Shown here: one piece after another, positions 1 to 10,651 of the stretch
Position numbering within the stretch: the stretch's first letter is position 1
Layout of the letters: each line of letters opens with the position of its first letter
Assembly (NCBI RefSeq): GCF_949628265.1
Contig: NC_088788.1
Coordinates: 11,904,001-11,968,000 of the forward strand
Direction: 5' to 3'
Length of the DNA stretch: 64,000 nt
Origin: Cloeon dipterum
Taxonomy: Eukaryota; Arthropoda; Insecta; Ephemeroptera; Baetidae
Notes under the pieces: model-generated
What the model was told of the DNA's origin: nothing
What the model saw: only the letters and a program-made list of their open reading frames with translations
The model's database searches: none
Translations under genes and position numbers: made by a program

Positions 1-762
1 AAAGTTTTACAGGCAACGTGCTTGGCAAGGCTGTGCACCCGGTTGCATAAGTATCCCATAAAAATGTCGTACAAACTTTTTATGGCGACCCGTAATTTCA
101 ATAAACACCGTTCAGATTCCACGTTCTTACACCAAATTGCTGAGGAGCATACTTTGAAATTTTAAACTGTTAGCTTCACGCTTCATAAACTTAAAACCTA
201 TTATTTTTGTTTCGGTTTTACGATTTCATTATATTTTTTTAGCATTTGATCATAAGCGGCATTTATGGACTAACAAAAAGAGCGAAATCATTACAATATA
301 CTAAAGCATATGACGCAAACAAAAAATGTGCACAAAAATCTACAATTTCCTTAAAAATCACTAATATTTCTCTGCAACTGTCAATATTTTCGTCAGGAAA
401 AATTAGAAATTTTTTAATTGAATATCTTTTACCTTTAGCATTGAATTTATTGTTCTCACAATCAAAAAATGGTAATTTATGTCAAAAGTACAGGAAAGAA
501 ATAAATTAACAATTTCCCATGTTTGCCAAATTTTCGTCCCAAAAGAAAATTTAAATGCACCAAAAATAAAACTATATCGCCCTTTTTATCTCAGAGAAAG
601 CTTATTTTAGCGGGAAACCCGACTAATTTAGTCTAAAACATTGTCTAAAAACTATCCTTTTGATGCGTTTTACTTTGCCAAAAGTAAATAAATTTGATAA
701 AGTCAAATCTAAGAAATTTATAAAAAAATCGATCTCAACAAACGGCGCATTTTTTCTCGCAG
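1..762 (+). other. Intron of the tetraspanin gene (partial)
   Basis: AT-rich sequence before the first visible tetraspanin exon. The only tract resembling an exon is at about 12-48 after TTTACAG, but it has a poor donor and no recognisable tetraspanin coding, so it is not called. Confidence 0.5.
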
Positions 763-1805
763 TTCGAGTGCTGCGGCGCGACCAAGGTGCAGGACTATGA
801 GCTGTGGGCCAAGATGCAGCAGCCAGACAACGGACAGAACGGACCCCGCGTGCCAATCACGTGCTGCATGGTGCAGAAGACGACCACGCCGGACGCTAGC
901 ATGCACGGAATGCTGATGGGCATCGACATCGACGAGTGGCGCACCGCGCGGCCCGTCAGGAGCGACCTGTGCCAGAGCCAGGGAGTTAGCGAGGCACGCC
1001 ACGAGCGAGGATGTCTGCAGCCGCTCGAGGACTGGTTCAAGGACAAGAGCCTGCTCGTGCTGGCCGTCGGACTGGCAGCCAGCCTCCTTCAGGTGAGACC
1101 TGATTTTTTTATTTGTTAGAAACAAAACGTTCATCTACTCGAGGTTGATTGCGTTCTTTATAGGAAAAAGAATTCGTAACACCAAAATGCTATATTTCAA
1201 CCCCTTAAAAACTGCTGGAATTTTGTATTCTATTTAAATTAATATTGTTTTAATTTTGAAATAATTTGGGGTGTTAATTTTAGCCTGAACGTTTGGATAA
1301 TTTAAATTATTTTTAAGCCTTGACGAGGAAGCATGCTTTTTAAGACATTTATTTTATATTTTAAATGTTTAAGGGGTTGGGGTAAGCACCCCTAAATGAT
1401 TCAGCTGATCAGGGGAGATTGAGATGAGTCTAACGGTATGCAGTTTTAGCAATTCTGGTGATTAGAACCCGAGATTTGGAGTTGACACTATTTTCTAATC
1501 ACAGAAGAGTTGAAAAATTCGTGATTTTTTAGAGTTTCGAAGCGTGTCGTTTCTCGAAAATGAAAAATAACACCACTCTGAAATTTTCACACAAGGTTCA
1601 AGTCATTTTACTTCACGGAATACGGTGCACTAAATACGCCGGAACTGCTTGAGTTAATTAAAAATATCTGAAATCAACAAGAGATGTTTTTCATTTTCCA
1701 GTCATGATTAAATTTTTATATTTTTTCTTAACGCGTGATACGCACGTGTTTCAGATCCTGGGCATGGCTTACACAGCGTGTCTCTGCAAGGTGGCAGGAA
1801 AGTAA
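763..1805 (+). CDS. Tetraspanin, C-terminal exons (gene partial, 5' part outside window)
   Basis: Two exons are visible, 763-1092 and 1755-1802 plus stop TAA 1803-1805. A pyrimidine-rich acceptor (TTTTTTCTCGCAG) precedes the first; donor GTGAGA follows it; the second begins after TTTCAG. The 126 codons start F-E-C-C-G, the CCG signature of the large extracellular loop of tetraspanins, followed by further loop cysteines (TCCM, DLCQ, RGCLQ), then a hydrophobic fourth membrane span (LLVLAVGLAASLLQ joined to ILGMAYTACLC) and a short cytoplasmic tail ending KVAGK. Tetraspanins organise membrane-protein microdomains at the plasma membrane or endosomes. The first three membrane spans must lie upstream of base 1. 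I see no convincing further exon in 1-762. The exact subfamily is not recognisable. Family call is firm; start is missing. Confidence 0.87.
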
Positions 1806-2384
1806 AGAAACATACATCAAAACATCGCCAAAGAAAATGAAAAGAATGGAATGTACGTTTCGCGCGGTACATTCGACATCACTCTACATGTTCAAGATGA
1901 GGAACCAGTCCTATTAATTTTAATGTAATTCTCGATGCCAAAATATTGATCCTGTCCTTTACACTTAGTTGATTCAGCCTTCTTGGGAGTAATTAGGTTG
2001 GCGCACAATTCAAGCTCATGAACTTTACTCAATCGGAATTTTTGACCATTTTTCGCAAAACCAAAGTACGCTTGCTTTTGGTTTGCTCTTGTGTTCTGAG
2101 ATTTTACGAAGACAAACCTTTCGGCCAAAGGCCCCTCATTATATACAAACATATTTACATAATTATTACGTGATTTTTAAAATTCTTTTATGGATCTCAT
2201 ATAATCTATATGATTATAAATTTTATTGCTCTTCGGGCTCTTTGTAAGAAATTTTAATGGTATTTTAATAGTAACGATAAGAGTCGAAAAAAATACTGTA
2301 GACTAGTTCATTTATGAATTAATATTACCATGTAATGTCCTAGCTTTAACGAAGCCCCATACAACACACACATTAAACGTTTTA

Positions 2385-2390
2385 AATAAA
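2385..2390 (+). terminator. Candidate poly(A) signal of the tetraspanin gene
   Basis: AATAAA about 580 bases after the tetraspanin stop, on the same strand, in AT-rich 3' sequence. The distance is plausible for a 3' UTR. No cleavage-site evidence beyond position. Confidence 0.35.
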
Positions 2391-3395
2391 ATCAAATAAC
2401 GGAACGCGCTCAAGTTTGCGGACTGAGCGGATGCAGACACCAGGCACAAACGTAATTATAAGGCACAAAAAATCCCACCTATTGAAAAGGAGCAAAACTC
2501 AAGCAGACGGCAAAGGAGAATATGCCTGTTGGGGAGATATATCGAGTTCCAATGCCAGTGCAGGCGGACCAGAAGGCTGAACCAACCCCAACAGTTGTTC
2601 ATGTCGTGTAACACGTCGTATATATATATATACATAATAAGCCCAGCCAGCCTGAGTGGAGCAAACAACCCTCCTAATCTGGCCCTCCGTCAGCAGAAAT
2701 GCATGTAAAAGTGTATCAAACACACTCACTCTATAGTTATTCGTAGCACCCAGATGGAGTTGTTGGATGTGTCGGTGCAGTACGTGTGAAGGTGTAGCAA
2801 TAAAAAGAGAAGCGGTCGCAACTATTGTACTAGAACCAAATTCCTGATTGATCTTTTCTTTCCATTTTGCGAAATTACATCCCAAAGAAGATAAATTAAA
2901 TTATATTACTTTTTAATCCGGAAATTATGGTGTGTGTTCTTTACTTTTTTCGCTGCCATTCCTGATATAATGTTTGATGAAAGATGAACTTATCAGCATG
3001 CCCGCTTGATGAACAGGGCCAAAAACTTGCTTGCGAAATTTTAATTGTGTAAAGAAGTTTAAAAAGAATGGCAGGAAACTGCTGTCATAAACAAAAATTT
3101 CTCAAATTCTTGAAGAGGAGACAAGGGACAATTGGGTTCTGATATTGATCTCCATGCAAAATTTTATCTATCATCTCGACATGTTTTGGCTCCAACCGAC
3201 CCAATTGAAACCATTACAGGGAAACCAACAAGGACAAGTCAGTAGTTTTCTTCATAATAAAAAATGCCTGCATAACCGTATACAAGTGAAAAAACATTCT
3301 AACTCACCGACGACTAAGAAATTCTTTTTTTAACGTCTTAAAATGTTTTGTAGCATTTTATAAATAAGACAAATAGGTGTGTATATTGCAAAAGC
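2391..3395. other. Intergenic stretch between tetraspanin and lipocalin A
   Basis: No gene recognised. It contains a short TA run near 2620-2631 and a 128-codon open frame on the minus strand (2885-2499) without recognisable domains. The two flanking genes converge here, tail to tail. Confidence 0.4.
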
Positions 3396-3401
3396 TTTAT
3401 T
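3396..3401 (-). terminator. Poly(A) signal of lipocalin A
   Basis: TTTATT on the plus strand reads AATAAA on the minus strand, 37 bases past the stop codon of lipocalin A. Confidence 0.6.
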
Positions 3402-3437
3402 TAGTAAATCTTAAAATAAAAAGTTTTGAGAAAAATA

Positions 3438-4237
3438 TCACATGTCGAGAGGATCCTCTGGACAGTTGTCTTGCGAAGTAATCAAAAATTTATCCGCAAG
3501 CTGATTGGCAGCAATCACACGTTCTACCTCGGTCAGTGTCGCATTATCAGGGAATCTTTCACGAGTAAGAACCCAGGCGAACTCTACAAAAAGCGCAATT
3601 TAAGTTAGGAGGAGGGTGTTTGATATTTTAATATCACGACTACTTACGGACATTTTCGCCGACAATCTCAGCGCAAGACCAGACAATGGAGTATCTCGTG
3701 TAGTCAGTTTCCAGAACCCAGTACGGCGCTGCGAAAGTTCCTGCACAAATTCGAATTAATGAAATATTACATTCATTTGGAAGAAAGCGCACAAACCTGC
3801 ACTGGGGAAATTCACAAGCAGCTTTGCCTCTCCAGTATCGCTGTCGACAACGGCGTTTCCAACAATAATTTCAGTTTGATTGGTGCTGAAAATGTGTATT
3901 TTATAATTTAAATAAACTTATTTAGTCTCAAAAACTTACTCTGCATTAATAAGGTAATTCCTGACTTCAACGGTTCCGTTAGGATTGAGGCCATAGGTAG
4001 CAGAAACGCACACTCCATTCTGCTCAAAGAAGGTGAAGTACTTCTTCTGTTCGTACCATCTGTTTATATACTAAAAGAAGAATCTTCAGTTTAAAATTTT
4101 TATATCGCTTTTAGGGGACTTCTTACGTTGGGAATATCAAAGTTCTGTTGGACGGTCACAGGCGGGCAGGGGCCTGGACTGACGATTTGAGCGCTGGCGC
4201 CGACAACGAGGAGAGCTAATGCGGCCAAGTACCTCAT
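3438..4237 (-). CDS. Secreted lipocalin A (ApoD / insecticyanin-like)
   Basis: Five coding exons on the minus strand: 4237-4127, 4070-3940, 3885-3797, 3740-3648 and 3583-3438 (stop TGA 3440-3438). They sum to 570 bases, 189 residues, all with GT-AG borders and matching phases. Residues 1-16 form a signal peptide (MRYLAALALLVVGASA), so the product is secreted. The mature part has the lipocalin plan: CPPVTVQQNFDIPN before the first strand, then R-W-Y in the first conserved region, a central NGTVEVRNYL strand, the motif PYWVLETDY, TRYSIVWSC, and a C-terminal helix after WVLTRERFPD. Four cysteines (C24, one near 58, WSC, and DNC near the end) fit the two disulfides usual in the family. The family binds small hydrophobic ligands such as bilins, lipids or pheromones. 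The conserved glycine of the G-x-W motif is replaced (N-R-W). Exon lengths match lipocalin B almost exactly. Confidence 0.93.
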
Positions 4238-4368
4238 TTTCTGATGTCAAAAGATCAGTGGAAAATCACTCAAAATTAATATAATATTCTACCTTGCTGC
4301 TGTGGGTTGCTGATCAGTAGATGAATCTGTGTGTAGTGGAAAGCTGAGCGCATGTGCTCGATTTTATA
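4238..4368 (-). promoter_or_regulatory. Lipocalin A promoter and spliced 5' leader
   Basis: TATAAAA lies on the minus strand at 4368-4362, followed about 25-30 bases later by a TCAG-type initiator around 4346-4335. A non-coding first exon ends ...CAGCAGCAAG before donor GTAGAA near 4294. Its intron ends in TTTTGACATCAG, five bases before the start codon. A TATA plus a spliced leader is also seen in lipocalin B. Confidence 0.55.
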
Positions 4369-4487
4369 CTAATTATTATCTGATAAGCCATTAGGCAAAT
4401 CAAATATCTTTCACCACCATCTAGATTATAATTTTCTCTGGGAGTCGCGTTACATAATAATGACATGAGTTTGGTTTGAAATATCTT

Positions 4488-4493
4488 TTTATT
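4488..4493 (-). terminator. Candidate poly(A) signal of the TBC gene
   Basis: TTTATT on the plus strand, AATAAA in gene orientation, about 300 bases after the TBC stop and about 120 bases before the TATA box of lipocalin A on the same strand. If used, the two minus-strand transcription units are almost contiguous. Confidence 0.35.
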
Positions 4494-4786
4494 GTCTATT
4501 CCAAATATAAAATATTTCAGATTTACGAAACAGTTTGCAGGTCTTTCCAAGCGATACAAAATATGAATTTTTCATTACGTAACATTTATATTATGTTCAA
4601 ATTTTAGACCGCAGTCCAGATTGATTATCAGTCAGTTTGGTTTTGCGTAGCATGGCTGAATCAGAAATGGCAGATAAGCATGCCCAAATAGGCAAATCAT
4701 GTGAATAATGGAAATTTTACTTTTCAACAGGGAATTTATAGGATTAAATACTAAAAGCGGAGATGATGCAATCTAATTTCTGGCAC

Positions 4787-7700
4787 CTATTTCTTAGACA
4801 TTAATCCTGGCTCCAATCCAACAGCGCCTATCGCAGCGCCTGCAAGAAAAAATACAATTCGTTTGAAATAAAGTAAAATCTTTTAAAATATTAGGTTATA
4901 AATCAAAATTTTAAATTGCTAATAAATATGATTTTTAATTTATTGTTTTGTTACCAAAAAACTCATAAATCTATGGAAAATATGGGTGTGGGTTTTTGGG
5001 GCTGTATAAATCAACAATTTTCATGATGCGTTAAGATTCAACTTGTCCTAGTTTTCGAGATATCATATGTTTTAATCTTTTCATTCTTTTTGTTGCACAT
5101 TTATTTCGTAACACACATTAAAACTGTGAGATAAAAATTAGGTCACACGCAGTCCTCATTTCAACCGTTTAATTTACCTTTCCAGCTGTCAACAGCATCT
5201 CGAATTTTATGACTGAACATCAAGGCACTCAAGATTTCATCTGTACAATCGTCTGAAAGTAAATTAACAAATCAGTATTGTCAACAAACTCAAGTAGCAT
5301 AGACAAAGAGAAGAGCACATTATCAACATAAGATTATAATAGGTGGTAGCTATTTTTTTATCGTGAAAGAACTTAGAGAGTAGCACTTTAAAATGACGAG
5401 TAAATCAATGCGGTAGACTTGATTATCTGAAATTAGTTATCTTGTCTAATGTACCCTAATGTTTTGATTAGCTTTTCTAGAAAATCAGTTCAAAAATCGT
5501 ACCGGTATTACGGGGATTAAGCCAAAACGTGTCAAATAGCAATCTAAATTTCTTTATTATTTTCACTGTCGAATTGATTGTTGCCCTTATCTTGCAACAA
5601 AGAAATTCGCGTTTGGTTGTTGAAAGATGCGCACTTTTCCGCTACCAGGTTGTACATATTGATGTAAGAAATTAAATCCTCTTTCGCTGCAAAACAGACT
5701 ATACTCTTTTTCACAGGCTGCTCGTGTTTATTATTTTATGCGGAACTTGGGGTTTCAATAAATAATAATATCACGAGGATATTGCTCTTCTTGTGAGATT
5801 GGAAGTCCCCAGAGTTGCAGCAATATTATTAATTATTGTTTTGTTCCGAGTTGAGAGTCGCAAAACTATTTCGAAACCACAATAAATTTTATCCATTTTC
5901 AGAAATGGCGAACTTTTACAAGTTCATGATTTGTCTCGCCATAGTTTTGAAATAGTTTTTAAAACGTTGGTGATATCTTTTTAAAACTGTACACATTCAG
6001 CTCCAATTTAAAGGAAGTTTCATTTAATCAGTTTTCTGAAGGCACATTTTAAATTAAATTGGCTATTATATTTCTATTAAATTTGTTTTGCTAAAATAAG
6101 AAATAACAGCGTAATATAATTTATTTCCTGTTGAATTGGTGTCTGTTTACTTTTCCAAAGAAAACTGCTTGAAACGCGAGGCAGTTGTTATTACGAGACA
6201 ACTGATTACGTAACATGGAAAAACCAGCACTAAACTTGCTTAAACATGGTTTTATTTCTAGCGAGTTGAACCTGCTGTGTGTGTATACAGGATGTTTTGT
6301 CTGTCGATTGAAGTAAGCGAAGATCGCATAACTTTGCACTAAATTGAGATCATAAGTAAAAAAATATTACAGCACCAAATTTTACACTACTTGTTTTTTT
6401 TTAAGATGAAGAGAAATCAAGGTTGAATTGACACACACGGAAATTGAGTGATCAAGTGAAGGTAAAACTGAAGGTAGCAAGTCAATTGAGCCAAATCAAC
6501 TGATCAGTGATGTGCATAAATTGTTTGTGCTAGGCCAACCAAGCATGTAACCAGTTTGATTTCTACCATTCACTTTAAGAACAAAAATCGATTAAATGTT
6601 TGTTTCTAATTGGGTTAAAATTGGCAAATCAACCACAGCATGAGTTTTCTTTAACTCAAAATCAGGTCGGAATATGACAGTGTTGATTACACATGCAGTA
6701 AGTGTGACTCATCAAGTCAGCAGTCAGCGACGATTATGACAGAATGAGTCAGATTAAAAGATACCCCAAATAAAACAGTTAAATGTTATATTGTTTTTCA
6801 AAAATTATATCTTTATACTCATAGAGTCAATGCCTTTTGGATATTCCAGGGGTCAGAGAAATTTTTCGAAAAAACAGATTTAGTGGCAGGAATAATGTGG
6901 TCAAATTTGAATGACGTAAGACGACAAACTTGAGATTGAATTTTTAAGTATTTGAATGTTAACAGGATTTAAATAACGAAAATGTAGCAAATTCAGGTTT
7001 GATAAATGTAAATGACAAGCAAATAACAACAAAGCAATGAGTTTACCTTTAGTTTCCACAGCAGTAAACAGGTCAGTCTCTTCACATGGTTCGCAGTCTT
7101 TGCTGTCTTTTGGAGAATGTTTGCGAGTTTCAGGCTTCGTGTTCATGAACTGCTCAAGACTAGGATATTTTCCCGAAGGCAATACGACCATCTCACTCGT
7201 CAGCATGGGAGGCCAGTTGGTGACCGAGTCGTAGATCTCGTAGCTCTTACGGAGGAATGCTTTCATGTCGACCTCCTGCTTTTCCAGGAACAGGCCCTGC
7301 CACACATATAGAATTTTTTTACAAAAAACTGTCACTAACACGTGAGATAATAACGCACTTTAATGTTGAGTGAGCGATCTGATGTGTGTCTGAGAAGAGG
7401 TTCTGTGCAGCAGACGAACGCGACCGCCGCAGACACGTACAACGCCACTCTGTTGCAGATCAGGTGGTCCCACAGTTGTCGCCAGTCTTTCTCTTGCAGC
7501 ACTGCTGCAAAGCCCGTGTCGAAAAGCGGCCAGGCGTAGGAGACAATGCTGACGGAATTCTTTTTCAAAATTTCTAAGGCACCAGGACCAAACCTCTGTA
7601 GCAACTGTTCTATCAGGGTCATGATTTGAAACGGCGGCTCTGAACACATTTCCAACCACAAGCAGCCCCAGTTCCCTGTAATTGCACAGTGCGTGAGATA

Positions 7701-8341
7701 AAATAATTTTATGGCGTGTCATTCACGAGACACTCACTGATGGCTGTGACTATAACTTCAAAACTCGAGATCGGGTCACCACCAAGGACTGAAGCGAATT
7801 GCAGGACAAACTGGGGCAGGAAGTCCAAACATGTCAGTTCCGGACTCCACGCCATTAACCATTTTAAGGCTCTGAAAGGGGGCAGTCGTACATACATAAA
7901 TATCAAGGTTACGGGAGTGCGGTTTTCTTCCGCGAGTTGGAAAATACAGGTACGTAATAAACGAACCTGGTGAATTGAGACTCGGTGAACGGTCTGAGAT
8001 TTTGTTTCTTTGTCCACCTGACCCACTCATCTGGAAGGTCCAATTCCAGCGCTTGAGACACCAAGGCACAGAAACTGGCGTGGTTTTGGGGCGTCCTCAG
8101 GAGGAACCTCCAGACCAAGGCCCTGTTGGCTGACGGCAGGGAACCAAACTCTCGCACCAAGCAACGCATTTTCTTTGGTGTTATTTTCTCCTCTAGCTGC
8201 AACTCAAGTGAAATCAAACGTTATGCACGCCAAAAATGGAGCCTAGGTATTTCGGGTGTTGCGAGATTTGCAAGTGAGTAATATAGTGCGATCGAATTTC
8301 TTTCTCACCGCTTCGCAAATTGAAGAGTGTTGAGACGTCAT
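4787..8341 (-). CDS. TBC-domain protein resembling TBC1D31, without WD40 repeats in view
   Basis: Seven coding exons on the minus strand: 8341-8309, 8196-7967, 7871-7738, 7675-7359, 7296-7047, 5252-5178 and 4839-4787 (stop TAG 4789-4787). Lengths 33, 230, 134, 317, 250, 75 and 53 give 1092 bases, 363 residues, with every intron phase closing. Residues about 22-230 look like the TBC region of TBC1D31/WDR67: LVREFGSLPS, ALVWRFLLRTPQNHASF, RALKWLMAWSPELTCLDFLPQF, FEVIVTAIS, NWGCLWLEMCSEPPFQIM, then VSYAWPLFDT. I do not see the IxxDxxR arginine-finger motif of active RabGAPs, in line with TBC1D31 being regarded as a scaffold at centriolar satellites. After TBC come about 130 residues (GKYPSLEQFM, an acidic linker) ending GLMSKK. 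The start is MTSQHSSICEA, preceded in frame by a stop; a longer upstream form cannot be excluded. Vertebrate TBC1D31 has about 1000 residues. Confidence 0.8.
5253..7046 (-). other. Large intron of the TBC gene
   Basis: A 1.8-kb AT-rich intron between the fifth and sixth coding exons. I see no exon, RNA gene or repeat in it; the small open frames are short and show no domain. Confidence 0.6.
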
Positions 8342-8760
8342 GATTCTCAGTGCAGCCGAAAGGCGAATTCGAGGCCAACTCTGCGATGATGAACCGTGGC
8401 CTCTTGGTCACAACAGCTATATCATGAGAACTTTACGGCACCAACCTTCGAGTCCAAAATAAGTTGGGTTAGGTAACGTACGAGGTGTATGGATAGTGTT
8501 TATATTTGTGTTGGTTAAATATCTCTGTAGTGAGATCACGAACGATACTTGACTTGGTCTGCCTTTATTTGCGCCATCTCTCGCGGTATGAAGAAACCAA
8601 CCGGATTTGCGTAGTACATTGGGTATCTTGGGTATAATCGCGTAAATCCTGCTTCTCCCAGACCGCTGACCGCTATGCACTGCACATTTGTCCATTATAA
8701 TATACAATGAGGATTTTGGTCCAATGTAAAATGCAACAAATAATTTGTTTTCAATCATTT
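8342..8760 (-). promoter_or_regulatory. 5' flank / leader of the TBC gene with CTCF-like site
   Basis: This stretch is less AT-rich than its surroundings and lies directly upstream of the proposed TBC start. It contains AGATGGCGC on the minus strand (8579-8571), matching the core of the insect CTCF motif. A 113-codon open frame (8758-8417, -) crosses it, but has no recognisable domain and ends just before the first exon; it may simply be open leader sequence. Confidence 0.35.
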
Positions 8761-9540
8761 TTAAGTCTTAAAATAATGTTATAAGAATTTAAATTAAATA
8801 GTGTTAGTAAAAAAACTGCGTCGTTTATTAGCGTTTTAATTTAAAAGGAATAAGTCCTAAAAATAAAACTCAATATTATAATAAAGGGTGACTTTAAGTT
8901 TACGTGTATATCAATAAAAAAGTAAGCAGCTATAACAAAATTGCAAAATGAGTTGTTTAATGAACTATACACATAGAAATTACAATATTAATTTAGGTTC
9001 CCACAGCTAAATGCGTCAATAAAAATACATAAAAATACCGAAAATAATATTTCATCAACATATTTTCGTTATAAAAAATGCCTTTTTATTCAAGATAAGC
9101 ATTCCATTTGAAATATCGCATGCAAACTGTGGTGAGATGAGTGGCTGTTATTTCCTCTTTTTGAGTTTTAAACACGCAGATATCAAGATGGTATAAATAC
9201 CCGTTTTTATTTCATTTATTTTTCCTCATTTTTTTCCTCAACAGCGAAAGAAAATAAACCCTAAATAACCAATTTTATAATTTTCAATCTGTATGAGATC
9301 AAACAAAAAAATTCTCATCCGGGTACTGCTGCGGAGCTCTTGTCGGGTTTGACGACTCTTCCAACCTTGGATTGGTGATTTTAACATTTGACCCTAGCCA
9401 AACACTTTTATGCAGTGCAAATTTACGCTGTGTTATATAACAGCCGAGGAGTATTATGACGCACAAAAAGGAGGATCAACTGTTTGAAGATTATAATTTA
9501 TTTTTAAGATCCATAAGCTTAAGATTAGGCGCTTTCGGCT
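8761..9540. other. Intergenic AT-rich spacer between divergent TBC and lipocalin B genes
   Basis: No coding signal. Very AT-rich at 8761-9110. A second TATA-like string, TATATAA, lies at 9434-9440 upstream of lipocalin B. Nothing else recognised. Confidence 0.5.
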
Positions 9541-9718
9541 TATAAGCGGGGATTCGAGACGTGTCTTACTCATTACCATCTGCCCTTCCCTCAAGATCAA
9601 ATCGAGAGAGTAGACGCGTCTCTGCGGTCTCTGCAATTTACATTCAGGTAACTTATATCTAAATTTATTTTATTCTCGACTTAATATAATTTTTGCTTGT
9701 GATATTATCTCTCTACAG
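9541..9718 (+). promoter_or_regulatory. Lipocalin B promoter and spliced 5' leader
   Basis: TATAAG at 9541-9546 is followed about 30 bases later by a TCATTA initiator-like site (near 9570). A leader exon ends CATTCAG at 9647 before donor GTAACT. The leader intron ends CTCTCTACAG at 9718, eight bases before the ATG. This copies the layout of lipocalin A. Confidence 0.45.
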
Positions 9719-9726
9719 CTCAAAAT

Positions 9727-10546
9727 ATGACTTTCTCCGCGATTTTGATCACTTTGTACGCTTGCATTTTGCAAACAAATGCACAAGTTTTTTCCCCAGG
9801 ACTTTGTCCAGAAGTGACTGTGCAGCAAAACTTTGATTTGCCCGCGGTAATTTCTTTAAATTTTAAATTCATGCAATTTTTATAATTTATAAATAATTCC
9901 AGTACCTTGGTCAATGGTTTGAATACAAAAGCTACCCAGCAGTTTTCCAGCAAGGCGGAGAATGCGTCACTGCCACTTATAAGGACAATTTGAATGGCAC
10001 GGTTGGCGTGAAAAATTACTTGGTCAACGCAACGTTAGTATATTCAGCTTATAAATTCTGTGTTATCTATTTAAATTTATACCAATAATTATTGCAGAAC
10101 TGGTACTTCTGATGTAATTTACGGCTACGCAAAAGTCGCTGACGTTGACAGCGGAGAAGGCAAGCTTCTCGTCAGCTTCCCCACTGTTGGTAAATTTTTT
10201 GAAAGACCCAAAAAAATTAAAGATATTAATTAAATCAAAATATCTTTTAAGAGAGATACGACAGTCCCTACTGGGTGCTGAGCACCGACTACACAAATTA
10301 CGCAGTCGTTTGGGCGTGTACACCTGCGGGCAGGTCAAATATCCGTAAGTTGTTATTAGAGTTAAAATTATTCGTAAAAAAATTAAATGAATTTCAACAG
10401 AGTTCTCCTGGGTTCTCACGCGCCAAAGGATCCCTGACGAAGCAACCATTGCAAAAGCGGAAGGTGTTATCAACGCCAATAGTCTCCAGGATAAATACAA
10501 GATAACAAATCAGCAGAATTGCGCCAGCTGCGGGCGCGGCCAATGA
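9727..10546 (+). CDS. Secreted lipocalin B (ApoD / insecticyanin-like)
   Basis: Five coding exons: 9727-9846, 9903-10033, 10098-10189, 10252-10344 and 10401-10546 (stop TGA 10544-10546); 582 bases, 193 residues, phases closing. Residues 1-19 form a signal peptide (MTFSAILITLYACILQTNA). The mature chain keeps the complete G-x-W motif (YLGQWFEY), ATYKDNLNGTV, PYWVLSTDYTNYAVVWAC and WVLTRQRIPD. Cysteines lie at the start (GLCPE), in GGECVT, in VWAC and near the end (QQNCASCGRG), an extra tail cysteine compared with lipocalin A. The protein is expected to be a secreted carrier of a small hydrophobic ligand; the ligand cannot be predicted. By eye it is about half identical to lipocalin A, and exons 2, 4 and 5 have the same lengths (131, 93, 146), so the two arose by duplication. 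Confidence 0.94.
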
Positions 10547-10645
10547 ATGATGCTCCATTATTGTCTCCAGTGACTGTCCAAAATTTGCCTAATTTATTTA
10601 TCGAAACACATGATGACAAATGATTTATAACATTCGAAATTGGGA

Positions 10646-10651
10646 AATAAA
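10646..10651 (+). terminator. Poly(A) signal of lipocalin B
   Basis: AATAAA exactly 100 bases past the lipocalin B stop codon. Confidence 0.6.

Noticed and set aside
12..49. Possible small exon at the left edge after TTTACAG
   Set aside because: The donor would be weak (GTATCC) and one frame runs into TAA; no tetraspanin sequence is recognisable.
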